Assembly (NCBI GenBank): GCA_031761405.1
Contig: JASEVX010000013.1
Span: 45,140,105-45,204,104 of the forward strand
DNA: 64,000 nucleotides
DNA from: Serripes groenlandicus
Taxonomy: Eukaryota; Mollusca; Bivalvia; Cardiida; Cardiidae
Direction: 5' to 3'
Shown here: positions 24,100 through 36,548 of the stretch, piece after piece
How the letters are laid out: the number at the start of each line of letters is the position of its first letter
How positions within the stretch are numbered: position 1 is the stretch's first letter
Notes under the pieces: generated by a model
What the model was told of the DNA's origin: nothing
Seen by the model: the letters and a program-made list of their open reading frames with translations, nothing else
Database searches by the model: none
Translations under genes and position numbers: made by a program

Positions 24100-27000
24100 A
24101 ATAATAATGTTGATGATGATGTTGTTGTGGATGATGATGATGATGAATAAGATTATAATGATAATAATAATCATAATAATGATGATGATGATGATGATAA
24201 TAAAAGTAATAACAAAGATATATATTTAGGTCTTGCTCTATTTAACCCTTTCCCACTTGCAGATGCATTTCGACGCATCTGCAGCAATTCACTTTTGAAA
24301 ACAATTTGGCAAATGGAGAAATTGCTCATAAAATGTTCGAGCTTGTGTTCGAACTCATAAACTTCTTGATCGACAGCCCGTGGCGCTACCGACTTAGCTA
24401 CCGTGACTCGGCGACTATCCGTACAAGAAACACATTGGCTTTGGACAGAACAACATTGACATGTAGCCCAACATGTCTTACGCCAATAAACCAATAGGTT
24501 TATTGGCGTAAGACATGTTGGGCTACATGTCAATGTTGTTCTGTCCAAAACCAAAATTGTATCTATGAATAAATGTAAACGAACAGTGACGACCCTGGCT
24601 GGACTGTACTTTACGCACAGTCTTTGCCCGAGTGTTTCCTGTACGCTGGTGGACTCACCTGGCCTCCTGTACTATTTTTGTTGTTCGTAAGCTTCAGTTT
24701 GTTGAACACGATACTCTGTTTCATCCAGTGTCCGCCGGAATTGGGAGAGTCAGGGTGCAAATAAACACGACCAGCTGGAATCAGAATGAAACATTTTAAA
24801 CTAAAAGTATAGTGGGGTTTTTTACCTAGAAAAGACAGCTGTTCCTGGACATATCAACATGAAATTAAAGTGCGCGTATTGGAAGCCCTCACATCTGATA
24901 CTACTGATTGATGGATGTTGAAAAATGTTTTCAAATTGTGTTTTGTTGTTTCACGGCCGCAGGTTCGCCTAACCATAGGATTCCTGACTGCCTATCACCA
25001 GCAGGCTGTATACAATTCTTCTCGCAGAACTGGCTACATGTAACTAACAACAGTTTCAGACAGTTGACGCCTTTTATCAATACATGACACGTTGGCTATT
25101 TGTAATCGTTAGTGTTGGAGAGAACATGAGCTCGTTTGGTTTTAAATTTAAATTTTCTAATTACCTCCCTTGTTATCGACGTTAAATCGACTTATAATTA
25201 TCTCCCTTGTTATCGACGTTAAATACTAATAGATCTATAGATTCGATCCGATTGATTGTTTGCCTTTTGTTAGAGTAGGAAAAGCATTAAACTGCCGTTT
25301 TAAAGGTGTATTCATTCTTCGAAAATGTCGCTTCGATAAGTACGGCTAAACCTTTTCCCACATACAATAAATCTGCTACAGACGACTTTGAAATCATCTA
25401 GGCAAAAACATGGAAAATCTCTATAATTATATTTACTTAAAATACTGCTGAAAATGAGATACCGCAAGACCCAACTAACGCACAACACATCTCAAAAGAA
25501 CTTACTTTTTGGAAGCTGCTCGGCTTCACCGACTGGGATCCATTTACTGTTCTGGAACTTCCAATGATGGTTATCCGCCAGAATCATATCCACGTAGACA
25601 TTGTACATTTTATCCGGCTGTAGACCCGTAAGGCTGTATTCTAATACCGGGAACATGCGTCTTAAAAAGATAGAGAGGTAGAGGTTGGTTGGTTGTGATT
25701 TTTGGTTAGGTTGAGAAACAGAAAGAATAGTAATATGTGATTTGTTTTGATTTAACTCTTTCCCTTATATAGACGCATTTTGACGCCTCTAAAGGAGACG
25801 ACGTTTGAAAACATTGTGGCAAAAGGAGAAATTGCTCATTGTCTCGAGGCTATTGGAAACATCATGAAAGAAAAGCCGAAAGAGAAGAAGAAAAGAACGA
25901 AGAAAATAATGAAGAAAAGGAAGAAGAAAAAGAAGAAAAAAAGAAGAAAAGCATGAAGAAGAAGAAGAAAAGCATGAAGAAAAAAAAGAAGAGCATGAAG
26001 AAAAAGAAGAGGAAGAAGAAGCAAAGAAGGAAGAAAAAGAAGAAGGAAAAGAAAAGAAGGAAGAAAAAGAAAAGAAGGAAGAAGGAGAAAAGAAGGCAGA
26101 AAAGAAGGTGACAAAGACGGAGAAAAGGAAGATGAAAGTAGACTAAGAAGGATAAAAGGAAGAAGACGAAGAAGGAGAAAAGGAAGACGAAGAAGAAGAT
26201 AATAATTTGCACACACACCTTCCTTGTTTTGTGACGATCATTTCTGTTATGTGTCGATGGAATTTCTCCCAGAGATCTCTGTTACACAGGAACACGCCCG
26301 CTTTGCCGGCGGTCGGATTGTGGGCTTCAAAGGGCCATGCATCAACGGGTCCCATGGGCTTGTGTAGAGGGTAAGGGGACGGGTCATGTTGTGCATCTAG
26401 CACCTTGCCGTCCAGAAAGTCTGGGTATGAATACCTAACGACATCACGCGGAATTGCGTCGCTGTCTACCGTCTGGGGCTTGTCATACTTGGGATATCCA
26501 TTACTGAAGTTAAACAAATACATTATTTATATGTGATCTTTCATGATGTTAACCATTTCCCTCATACGACAATTCTGCAGCAGACGACTTTGAACATATT
26601 TTTGTCAAAAAGTGGAAAATCTCTATAATTGAATGGATAACCTATGACTAAAAGTGGAAAACATTGTGGCAAAAGGAGAAATTGCTCGTTTTGAGCAATT
26701 TCTTCTTTTGTAACTATGTTTTCAAAAAGCCGTCTGCTCCAGAGGCGTCAGAAAGTGTCTATATGAGGGAAAGGGTTAAGGAAGAAACAAAAGAAAAATA
26801 CATGTGAAAGAAAGTCAGAACAAAATATTTATCTCAGTACCCGAAATGAAACATTGACACATAAAAAATATTACTTCAAAATGAAATACTGCCATTTATT
26901 TGTATAGTTATAATTATAAATGGCACTGCTGATTTGTTGATGTTTGCTTAACGCCGTTTTCAACTGTATATCAGTTATACAATGGGAGCTACTGGCTAGC

Positions 27001-28198
27001 TCATCTCACATGGGTTTAAATCTGGATTTCTCCTACCAGTACTCCCTAGGCCACTGCTGTATTTACTCTCATACTTTATATTGTATAGTATTTTACGCCA
27101 CTTTCAACATTGTTTCAATTATATCAAAGCGTTTACCGGATAAGTTCCCAGTACTTCTATAAATAGACTTACGTCCCGCTAAAATCTTAGCTGCGATTTT
27201 GAAGTTACGACCTCGTTCATAAAACGGTCTTAAGACCGATCGTAACTTCAAAACTTACGTCAGGTCGTAGCTAAAAGATCCGACTTTTTTTATAAAACGG
27301 GCCCCGGTGTGCGGACAAAGAACCTTTCATTATGATCACTGACGTATCACTATGGTGTCCATTTGCCCTGACACAAGCCAGTGAGTCATAATGCTAACCC
27401 CGCATCCCTGAGCACAAAGTAGGGCAGCCATTACTCACATTGTTACGATTCAGTGTAGGTACAAATGAGGGGTTTTTCAAACTGCCCCGCCTAGATCTAT
27501 ACTGTTTACCCAGCACGAGCTCATTATTTTTCTTTGCAATAGACATAGTTTACCGCACCCCACCCCCACCCTCATACAACAAATCTGCAGTAGATGACTT
27601 TGAAAATATTTGGACAAAACATGTAAAAATCTTTTTAAGTAAAGACTATTCTGAAAACAAGTTGTAAAAGGCATTATGACAAATGCGTCAGTATGTGGGA
27701 TAGAGTTAACATTATTTACCTGTAGAGATGTTGGTCGTTCTCATACGAGGTGACACCAATGGACTCCTCTCTATGCCCAGCCTGAGTGTGCTGATAAGCC
27801 TCGCCGACGCCATAATCCTTGGCCTGTATATTCGTCTTAAACTCGATCAGGTTCATTCGGCCGTCCGAACGATTGTAGGCCGCCTCCAGTGACGGGGATA
27901 GATATTTAACGTTCGCTGTTTCAATGGCGGTAAGAATAGGACTACGCTCCCCGTAAACTGGCGACCGATTATTTTCTTCCCCGGAAAAAGATCCCTCGCA
28001 ACTGGACAATGTTTCGACGCTGCCGTCGATGCTGCCGTCCACTCGCCGGCTCCCTGCCTCCTCGACAAACATGGCATCTCTTGTATATCTGGGTAGGTCG
28101 GCGGCCATCTCGGCTTTCTCGTTTTCGTTGTTGTAGAGTTCGCTCTGCATGTAGGCTGCGCGTAACATGGCCGACTCGATAATCGCTGAACTAGACAT
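21557..28198 (-). CDS. T-box transcription factor, Tbr/Eomes-like (copy A)
   Basis: Seven exons on the minus strand: 28198-27720, 26503-26219, 25660-25506, 24774-24659, 23791-23645, 22988-22927, 22109-21557. All introns are GT-AG and the frame stays open to give 598 residues. The N-terminal part (about 1-227) is acidic and serine-rich. The T-box follows, from [16 protein letters not shown] through [60 protein letters not shown] and [13 protein letters not shown]. The C-terminal 180 residues are rich in Pro, His, Gln and Ser, with a basic PAKRGRYE near the end and an acidic ESETDSS terminus. The product is a nuclear sequence-specific DNA-binding regulator. [20 protein letters not shown] favours the Tbr1/Eomes/Tbx21 group, but the subfamily is inference. 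The ATG is chosen because it is conserved in both copies after the same leader. Compared with copy B it lacks two residues near position 76. Introns carry MITE, hairpin, (GAT)n and polypurine insertions. Confidence 0.93.
23427..23562 (-). repeat. SINE S1 in intron 5 of copy A
   Basis: Body motifs tatcacggcgtttcctgggt and cctgacaccagccagtcagt. The corresponding copy B intron 5 copy is at 44225-44390, so the insertion predates the duplication. Confidence 0.8.
23795..24215. repeat. (GAT)n/(AAT)n microsatellite in intron 4
   Basis: Pure GAT runs at 24014-24099 with flanking imperfect AAT/GAT repeat, ending close to the exon 5 acceptor. The homologous tract in copy B (43750-43967) is shorter. Long Met/Ile homopolymer frames here are artefacts. 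Confidence 0.95.
24440..24549. repeat. Perfect hairpin, 53 bp arms, intron 4 of copy A
   Basis: Arms 24440-24492 and 24497-24549 are exact inverted copies around a 4 nt loop (aata). The outer motif is tttggacagaacaacattga. The same element is at 43417-43526 in copy B. Confidence 0.93.
25862..26205. repeat. Polypurine tract in intron 2 of copy A
   Basis: About 340 bp of almost uninterrupted A/G on the plus strand (GAA/AAG units), ending a few bases from the exon 2 donor. Copy B has only about 125 bp of the equivalent tract (41843-41965). Confidence 0.93.
26549..26779. mobile_element. Family 1 MITE in intron 1 of copy A
   Basis: TTAA at both ends (26549-26552, 26776-26779). The homologous site in copy B (41493-41496) has a single TTAA and no element, which proves the insertion and its target duplication. 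Confidence 0.93.
27085..27430 (-). repeat. Decayed SINE S1 with an internal hairpin insert
   Basis: S1 motifs (cctgacacaagccagtgagt, ctaaccccgcatccctgagc) flank a palindromic stretch at about 27171-27300 (gaagttacgacctcgttcat and cgatcgtaacttc). This block is absent from copy B intron 1. Confidence 0.55.
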
Positions 28199-28440
28199 GA
28201 TGTCCTTTTTTGTGTGCTTTTAAATTATTGTTAGACTCTGGTTTTTCACTTCCTACCTCATGTAATTCTAACTATCACACAAACTTAACGTAACTATTTA
28301 AAAATTCTAAAATAAGTGTACAACATTTTTCACATCAAAAAGTTTAAATTATCAATATTTTGTCATCATAACATATCCTCCAGTTAATAAATGAGAATCA
28401 TTGCTGAAGAAATAACGGTACTGTACTGGCGTTCGATCCT

Positions 28441-28448
28441 TATATATA
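28441..28448 (-). promoter_or_regulatory. Candidate TATA box of T-box copy A
   Basis: On the minus strand ctatatataagg lies 243 bp upstream of the ATG. It is conserved with 40183-40190 in copy B, together with the following 30 bases. The promoter role is inferred from conservation and position. Confidence 0.45.
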
Positions 28449-28842
28449 GTAAAATAAATCACCCCTCCAATTAACTCCGATGTCACGTTGTTTTGTATTA
28501 TTTTTAGAATGAATCACCTTCCCCCAAGCCCTGTTGACAGCGAAAGGGAGGATAGTAAGTACCTGGAATGCACGTAGACATCCTATTGTCATGGCAATTC
28601 CTAATTGATTAACTCTCTACCTACCAATCAGGATTGACAGGTGCACCATATTGGACCAAACGACCGTGCAACGTGATTCGTGCACCACATGCATTATTGT
28701 CCTAACTATAGTGTGCGGTAAAAGTTACTTACAGTAGTTTTGCGTGAATTTATTTGAGGCCTTTGTTTGTGGAACGTGTCTCGTTTGTTTTTCGGAGAGG
28801 CAAACTGTGAAAACGCCGACAGGATTCTGCGAACCTCCTGTC

Positions 28843-29500
<658 letters not shown>

Positions 29501-29604
29501 CTTTCAGTCCACTGTTTTCACACCTTCAACTAATCTCGGCCGCTAGTTGTTTAGCTAATTAAGGTGATGTGTGGCAGTTTCATCGCTAGTACATATGCAA
29601 TGAT

Positions 29605-31737
29605 ACAATACGATACAATCCAATATAAAATATTTTATTTGCAATTATGTACAAGCAGTACAAATAACAAAATACAGAGAATATAATGTAATGTGATGTT
29701 GTAGTTTCAATAAGTCAGATAGTGTTGAGAAGGTTTGTTATTAAATGATCTAAAACTCCATATGGATAGCACAGTGTATGCTACTAGCTAGATAATATAA
29801 CTATTAAAATATGTAAAATCTACTTTGAAGGGAGAAAAATGGTGATAATTGAAACACAATTTAACCTATAGCTTTGAAACTTCCTAAACTTATTCAATGT
29901 CTTAACATAACTTGATACAACAAGTTCCATAACCCTGAACTTAATATTGACCAAATTATCCCCCCCTTTTGGACTTAGAAAATCTACACTGAAGGTGTTG
30001 ACATCCGGTTAAGGTTTTTTATTAGCTCGACTTTTGAAAAAACAAGAGCTATTGTCATGACCCTGGCGTCGTCGTCTGCGGCGGCGGTGGCGTGGTCGTC
30101 CGGTTAAGGTTTTTTATTTAGCTAATTTTTTATTTATTTTTTTCTCCCTATCAGTCGAGCGTCTGTGCCGTACGCGGTTGCTCTTGTTTAATCTCGCTTT
30201 GAATGTATTAAGTGAAGGTGCCTCGACTATTTGAGATTTGAGATTATTCCAGTCATTGATAACCCTATGACTGTAGCATTTTTTTCTTATTCTTTATTTG
30301 CTCTCGGATTGTATATTTTATATTTATGCCATCTTGTCTCAACAGCGCTGCAAATGTTGAGAAGCTTCATCGATGTTTTGTCTATTTCTTTGACTAGTTT
30401 GTATGTCTGTACAAAGTCAGTCCTTTGCCTTCTGTATTCCAGTGTTGGTAATCAAGTTCAATTAGTCTTTCTGGGTAAGATTTCCCTTTTAAATTACCTA
30501 GGATCCTGGTTGCTCTTCTTTGAACGTTTTCAATAGATTTTCCGTGTTTTGTGCTTGACGGTCCCCAAATTACAGTTGCGTACTCAAGATGTGCCGTACT
30601 AGGGATTTGTACATTTGTAGAAACATTTCCTTGTTCATAAATGAGAAATTTCTTACTATAAGTCCCCAGATTTCTATTTGCGAGATTGATTTTTGCATTT
30701 ATGTGTGTTTGAAATTTAAGTTTATTGTCAAAAGTAACTCCTAGGTCTTTTTCCTGTTGGACATCTTGGATTTTATATATAACATTTTGTGAGTCTTTCA
30801 TGAAGTAGTCATTCGGCAAATTTGGACCCATGTACATTGATTTACATTTTTCATGTTGAATGTCATTTGCCATGTTGTGGCCCACTCACAAGCTGTGAAG
30901 ATATTTTCCCTGTAATTGAGCTTTTTGTTTCAGGTGTATTGGTCATGGAGTACAGTTTTGTATCATCAGCAAAGAGTTTTACTGTGCAGTTAAGAATGTC
31001 TGGGATATCATTGATGAATATTAAGAATAGACACGGCCTAGTACACTACCCTGTGGAACTCCACTTGTAACTTTTTTCCCATGTTGAGATTTTCCCTTTA
31101 ATGACCACTCTTTGGTGGCGTTCTTTTAGAAAGTATGTAACCCAGTTATACACTTTTCCTCTAATACATAGAGCCCAAACTTTGTTTAGTAGTATTGTGT
31201 GTGGAACCTTGTCGAATGCCGCCTTGAAGTCCAAGTAGATGACATCAAGTTCATTGTTCTCGTCTAGAATTGTAGTCCAATCTTCTATACATTCGAGTAA
31301 TTGAGTAGTGCAGGATTTACCCCTTTCTGAAACCATGTTGGAATTTAGATAGTATATTGTTGTTTTTCCAGATGCTTGACTATGGCATTCCTTATTATTT
31401 TTTCCATTGCTCTGCAGCATATTGATGTGACACTAATTGGTCTGTAATTCTCTACATTGGATTTTTTTCCTGATTTGAAGATCGGTGTGACATTGGCATA
31501 TTTCCATTGTTTTGGTAATTTTCCTTCTTCAAAGGATGCTTTGTATATTAATGTTAATTGTTTCTGAAGTTGGTCTTTGCATTCGTACAGTAGTCTTGGG
31601 TGGATATCATCTGGACCTTGCGATGTTGAAGGATTTATTTCGTTTAATACCTTAAGTGTTGTTTGTTCATTGAATAGGATGTCCTCTAGGTGATTACAAT
31701 CATGTATGTGGGCTTCAGGAATTGGTTCTTCTTCCTA
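29605..31737 (-). pseudogene. 5'-truncated non-LTR retrotransposon (LINE) with reverse transcriptase
   Basis: Minus-strand sense. In order, the fragments encode a finger region (GPDDIHPRLLYE, NYRPIS-like), motif A YLDFKAAFDKVPH, GVPQGSVLG, the catalytic FADD (about 30961-30973), and a C-terminal part with LEYATVIWGPSS and IENVQRRATRIL. At least one frameshift, just after GVPQGSVLG, and other stops break the frame. The endonuclease domain and 5' end are missing. The 3' end is a short-repeat tail of the (ATTGT)n type at about 29605. The domain order fits the CR1/jockey-like LINE groups, although the exact clade was not determined. It lies in the spacer of the inverted duplication and is not shared by the arms. 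Confidence 0.85.
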
Positions 31738-32054
31738 AGTTAACTCGATCTTTGCAAATCTACATCATTTCAATACCCATTGCAAATGGCAGACTTGGTA
31801 AAGATAAATATGTTTAATAACCATATATTATTTTTTTTTATAATGCAAAAAAGATGTACAATCCACATGTACATGTATGAATTAACAATTTCCGGCCGAA
31901 TAAAAGAATAAACCAGATAGAGTGGCCATCGATAACCCTCACACTGCTGCCTGCTGGAAAGGAGGTTTTGAAAACAGTATTAATTTAGATGGGACCGCTC
32001 GTGACGAGCTGTCGTATCTGAGCTTGCATAGCCTTACACCCCACTAGTGTACAT

Positions 32055-32135
32055 GAATCCGCTGTGGTCGAGTGGTTAGCGTCGGGATTTCGAAACCGGG
32101 TGCCCGAGTTCGATCCCGAGTCGCGGCACTACGAT
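32055..32135 (+). repeat. tRNA-derived SINE head
   Basis: gctgtggtcgagtggttagc (A-box region), then gagttcgatcccgag (B box) and tcgcggc, which can pair as a seven-base acceptor stem with wobbles. The T-arm stem does not pair, so it is not called as a tRNA gene. A decayed relative is at 50110-50170. Confidence 0.6.
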
Positions 32136-32159
32136 CATGGTGGAGTGCCCTTGGCAATG

Positions 32160-32359
32160 NNNNNNNNNNNNNNNNNNNNNNNNNNNNNNNNNNNNNNNNN
32201 NNNNNNNNNNNNNNNNNNNNNNNNNNNNNNNNNNNNNNNNNNNNNNNNNNNNNNNNNNNNNNNNNNNNNNNNNNNNNNNNNNNNNNNNNNNNNNNNNNNN
32301 NNNNNNNNNNNNNNNNNNNNNNNNNNNNNNNNNNNNNNNNNNNNNNNNNNNNNNNNNNN
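32160..32359. other. Assembly gap, 200 N
   Basis: A run of exactly 200 N, typical of a placeholder of unknown length between two contigs. It separates the left and right arms of the inverted duplication. Confidence 0.98.
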
Positions 32360-32704
32360 CCTTTCCATCTTTCGTCAACTAGGAAATTTAGTAAAATTTA
32401 ATGTCTAAGTCTCAAGCAATGCGGAATCAGGTAAGACAACCTCATAACGAGCTGTCTCTCCTGAAATCTGCATTTTTTTTGCCACTTAGACATAAGATTT
32501 TACCAAATTTTCTGTTGGACAAAATTGAGTGGTCCTCCTATTAACATGGAAGATTCGACTTTGAGAAATTCGGTTGTTTTGATTCAAAACCTCGAAGGTG
32601 TATCTGTTAGAACGTCCATCCGTTTTCGAAGCGGGAGACAAGACATGTATTTCTTTCTGCCAGGTCGGGTCCGGTCATACAAAAGACTCTAACAATGGTA
32701 TAAG

Positions 32705-32845
32705 TGGCCTTCCCTTCTTGTCGCTCAATGTGGCAAGGAAATCGTTACGTACGACTGGTGCCCTGGTGTCAGTATAAGATTACTACTAGTCCTTGTAATT
32801 TACCCAGGAAACGCCGCGATTTTACTGAAAGCGGGTGGAACTTTT
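32705..32845 (+). repeat. SINE S1, decayed
   Basis: Contains ctggtgtcagtataagat, ttacccaggaaacgccgcga and tgaaagcgggtgg in S1 order. Confidence 0.6.
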
Positions 32846-32929
32846 CTGAAAGCAATACTAGTACTTGTATCATTGAGTGTATTTGCAGACCGACATGTTT
32901 AAACGTACAATATGTTTTGCCATTGCTAT

Positions 32930-33120
32930 AGCTATATGCAGGCATGTAAGGACGGAACTATAATCTGTTTTGAAAAAAATCAAAATTGAAATGATGCCCC
33001 CCAAAGAAACTGGGAAAAACCAACATATAGCTATATGCAGGCATTGTAGGGACGGATCTTTAATCTGTTTTGAAATATGACAAAATTGAAATGATGCCCC
33101 AAAACAAACTGGGGAATACC
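32930..33120. repeat. Two-copy direct repeat, about 90 bp
   Basis: tagctatatgcaggcat, then aatctgttttgaaa and aaaattgaaatgatgcccc, occurs at 32927-33020 and again at 33028-33120. Confidence 0.8.
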
Positions 33121-33309
33121 AACATGCTTTCAGTTATACCACGACGGCCAGTCCGCCAACCTTTGTTTTTTCCGTCTGGCTCAGTACCCAACACAACAGT
33201 TTTTCCAAGCAACTTGCTTCTCTTCCATATATATGATTACCCCAAAGATGAAAGAGGAATGACGCTTGTCGCAATGACTTTCATCAAACGTCGTAAAGAG
33301 TGTTGCGGC

Positions 33310-33395
33310 CGAGCTTGAACTCACATACCCTGGATTGACAACCCACGTCGCCACCGACTGATCTACCGGGCTTGGCTTAGACGTTAGTGTACAAC
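33310..33395 (-). repeat. tRNA-derived SINE head
   Basis: Minus strand: cggtagatcagtcggtggcg (A box) and gtgagttcaagctc (degraded B box). No complete cloverleaf. Confidence 0.5.
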
Positions 33396-33693
33396 ACACT
33401 TATCCGCACCCGAACCTATATATAAATCATATACGACAATAATTAACCCACACGTGACCTAGCACGTGATATTGTGTTGACCGGAGTGAAGCATATCGAA
33501 ATATACGAAGAAATCCATTGAACAAAAATGAAGACAAGACATCGCAGAAAAGAACGTACGCACATTTGAAGACTAACCGTTTGAGAACATAGTTGCAATA
33601 GAACAAACTATTTTTCTACGTTCAATTGTCGACTGCTGCAGAGATGTCAGAAAGCGTCTGTTTGTGGGAAAGGAGGGTTAAATGCATGACTGT

Positions 33694-33894
33694 TTAATGA
33701 CAAAATTCTGCAGCAGACGGCTATTTGAAAACATAGTGACAAAAGAGGATATTGCTCAAAACGAGCAATTTCTCCTTTTGCCACAATGTTTTCCCACTTT
33801 AAGCCAACGGTTATCAATTCAATTAAAAATTACTATTTTTCGAGAAAATATGTTCAAAGCCGTTTCAGAATTGTCGTGTGAGGGAAAGAGTTAA
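33694..33894. mobile_element. Family 1 MITE
   Basis: Internal hairpin (gagcaatttctcctttt) and right end gtgagggaaagagttaa. The left end is shortened. Right half of a further decayed copy precedes it (33630-33680). Confidence 0.75.
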
Positions 33895-34482
33895 AGTAAA
33901 ATCACAATAAAACAATCATCCGCGAAAACTAACGCGTTACTTGATAATAAAGCACACACTTACTATTGTTTATATAAGTGAGACTTAACAAGTTAGCACC
34001 GTTGAGTTGATAACAGTTTTAAAGGTGTATCATAAGATAAAACTGATAATTATATTATGTTTAGTCAAGCATCCCACGTCATCAGAACAGAACTGATTTG
34101 TATTTCACGTAAGCTTTACAGTTTTTGTTACAATTTAACATATTTTATAAACATATCAACATAACACATTTTATACTATGTAGTAAGCGATATTCTTAAG
34201 AAATATAACTTATATACAGGACTTGTAAATCATCAAATTAAAGTACATTATAATAATAACCAAATTGACAATTTATGAATTACTATCATTAGGGAACCAA
34301 ATATATATATATATAGAACAGAACCGGACAAAATCTTTATTTAGTTAAAACTTATTTATGTTACATCGATTCCGATACAAGCTTTTCAGCTTATATTAAT
34401 AACGCTCGATGTCTGCTTCCTGGAGACTTAAACAGTACTCGCGCCGTTTGTGTGAAAAAACCACCAAAAGGCAGAACCCACT

Positions 34483-34560
34483 CATCACGGGGTTCGAACC
34501 CGGGACCTTTTGTACGAGAGGCTAATGCTCTACCACTGTACCACTGTCATCCACATGCGC
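34483..34560 (-). repeat. tRNA-derived SINE head
   Basis: Minus strand: cagtggtacagtggtagagc, then cccgggttcgaaccccgtg (perfect B box). Same family as 687-775. No paired acceptor stem. Confidence 0.65.
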
Positions 34561-34636
34561 ACATAGAGCATAAGCATGGTCTCTCACATTACAATGTATT
34601 AAATATTTTATATTAACATGATGATGATGATGAGGT

Positions 34637-35090
34637 AAGTTGACACTTTTAACTTGTATCATAAGTTAACACTTTTAACTTGTATTATAAGTTAACACTT
34701 TTAACTTGTATTATAAGTTAACACTTTTAACTTGTATCATAAGTTAACATTTTTAACTTGTATCATAAGTTAACACTTTTAACTTGTATCATAAGTTAAC
34801 ATTTTTAACTTGTGTCATAAGTTAACACTTTTAACTTGTATCATAAGTTAATATTTTTAACTTGTATCATAAGTTAACACTTTTAACTTGTATCATAAGT
34901 TAACATTTTTAACTTGTATTATAAGTTAACACTTTTAACTTGAATCATAAGTTAACACTTTTAACTTGTATCATAAGTTAACACTTTTAACTTGTATTAT
35001 AAGTTAACACTTTTAACTTGTATTATAAGTTAACACTTTTAACTTGTATTATAAGTTAACACTTTTAACTTGTATCATAAGTTTACACTG
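34637..35090. repeat. 26 bp minisatellite, 17 units
   Basis: Unit aagttaacacttttaacttg plus tatcat or tattat. Each unit has AAGTTAA and TTAACTT as an internal inverted repeat. Start-to-start arithmetic gives exactly 17 units between 34637 and 35079, then a partial unit. Confidence 0.95.
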
Positions 35091-35153
35091 ATTATTGTCT
35101 TTTGTTAAGTCAAGCATCCCACATCATCAGCATGGTCTCTCACATAAATTGTA

Positions 35154-35383
35154 TTAACCCTTTCCCTCATATAGACGCTTTCTGATGCCTCTGCAGCAGA
35201 CGGCATTTTGAAAACATAGTAACAAAAGAAGAAATTGCTCAAAACGAGCAATTTCTCCTTTTGCCACAATGTTTTCAACTTTTCGTCACAGGTTAGCCAT
35301 TCAATTATAGAGATTTTCTATGTTTTGGCAAAATATGCTTAAAGTCGTCTGCTGCAGAATTTTTGTATGAGGGAAAGGGTTAA
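35154..35383. mobile_element. Family 1 MITE
   Basis: Intact, with TTAA at 35154-35157 and 35380-35383 and the central gaaattgctc / gagcaatttc hairpin. Confidence 0.9.
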
Positions 35384-36108
35384 GGCTTGAACTCGGAACC
35401 TTTCTTCCCGGATGCGAACACTCTACCGCGACGCTACAAAAGCTAGCTCTATAGCAATGCAATATAAATATCCCCTTATACAAACGCATGGCTTCATATT
35501 GTCTATCTACAGGACAGGCCTTACTACTTCATTAAGATACAATGAGCAGTCTCTTTGCTTGTCTAGTCTGGAAGGTTTTAATGACTATAAAACTTCATAA
35601 AAGTATGCATTATTGAAATTCTTTTATAAGTTCTATATACTACACGTACGCATGTATAATCAAAAGTACCCGTCGATTAACGAATGGTACTATGTTGTTA
35701 CTGTGTAACCTGGTTTCAAAATATAGCATGTGTTTGTCTGTCTGTCTGTTTAATACTCGTTGTATATCGTGTTTCATGGTTGTATTTCTTATGCTTAATA
35801 TTATTTGCACAATCATGTTATATTGGATATAATTACATTAATAGTTTTTATAACTTTATGAGTAAAACAAAATGAATGCTATGAAAACGAAATAAGTAAA
35901 AATGTTTTCATATACTGCTAAAAAAAAAAATCTAATTAAACGATATTTTCCAACGTTAAATCCAGCTTTTGCATAGCTTCTTTTGTAAATTTACCGTATT
36001 GACTTGCGTCAATCTTCTTTTTGATGGCACAAGATCGATAAATATATTAACAGTTGCCCAAGTTATGGAAAATAACTGTGTTCTTAAATCATGGCATTTT
36101 AGATATAT
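35384..36108. other. Intergenic spacer
   Basis: A tRNA-like SINE head may lie on the minus strand at 35385-35440 (cgcggtagagtgttcgc and gttccgagttcaagcc). No gene recognised. Confidence 0.35.
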
Positions 36109-36362
36109 GAGCCGTTCCACGAGAAAACCAACATTATGGACTCTGCGTAGTGTATCGACCCAGATCATCCTGTGCGGTGTGCGCAGGCTAAACCGGATCC
36201 GCACATTCCGTCTCAGGGGGATAGAGTGATGATTCCTGAAACAAACAATATGCAGGAGGCGAATATAGTCTGTCCGGGTTAGCCCTCGCGGCATGCTTAA
36301 ACTGATCCGGGTTGATATTTTACGCAGAGTCCACACTGTTGGTTTTCTCGTGGGACTGCTCA
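36109..36362. mobile_element. Family 3 MITE
   Basis: Left end TA + tgagccgttccacgagaaaa; right end ggttttctcgtgggactgct. Protein-like frames across it repeat in every family member and are not genes. Confidence 0.88.
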
Positions 36363-36548
36363 TTAGCATACGAAGTGACAGATGCTCTGTTTCAATCTGT
36401 TTCAAATAACACAATTTAATAATTCTGTTGGCTCTATCAATATTCTCAAACCGTCCGGTTACAATTGCAAGTTTATGAGCTGCGAATTCTAAATTTGAAC
36501 ATTTTAATCCTGAAATGTTCATTCTTTAAATTCGTTATTCATACATGT

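Larger units (their letters stand above)
15165..28842. repeat. Left arm of a large inverted duplication
   Basis: Reverse-complement homology to the right arm runs from the outer edge (caacctctccgtatcctgta, matching 62330-62445) through the cysteine-rich gene, a palindromic MITE, the 71 bp minisatellite and the T-box gene. It stops after the T-box upstream region at cgaacctcctgtc (28830-28842), where the R1 repeat starts. Homology is interrupted by indels and repeat insertions. All T-box exon boundaries and exon lengths are shared, except for a 6 nt difference in exon 1. Confidence 0.92.

Noticed and set aside
23896..24229. Open frames coding for Met/Ile homopolymers
   Set aside because: Translation of the GAT/AAT microsatellite inside a T-box intron.
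25836..26218. Lys/Glu-rich and Phe/Leu-rich open frames
   Set aside because: Translation of the polypurine tract in intron 2 of copy A.
32055..32135. Possible serine-like tRNA gene
   Set aside because: The acceptor stem pairs only with several wobbles and the T stem does not pair. A related decayed copy at 50110 supports a SINE.
34637..35090. CRISPR-like array
   Set aside because: Repeats are contiguous without unique spacers, and the genome is eukaryotic.
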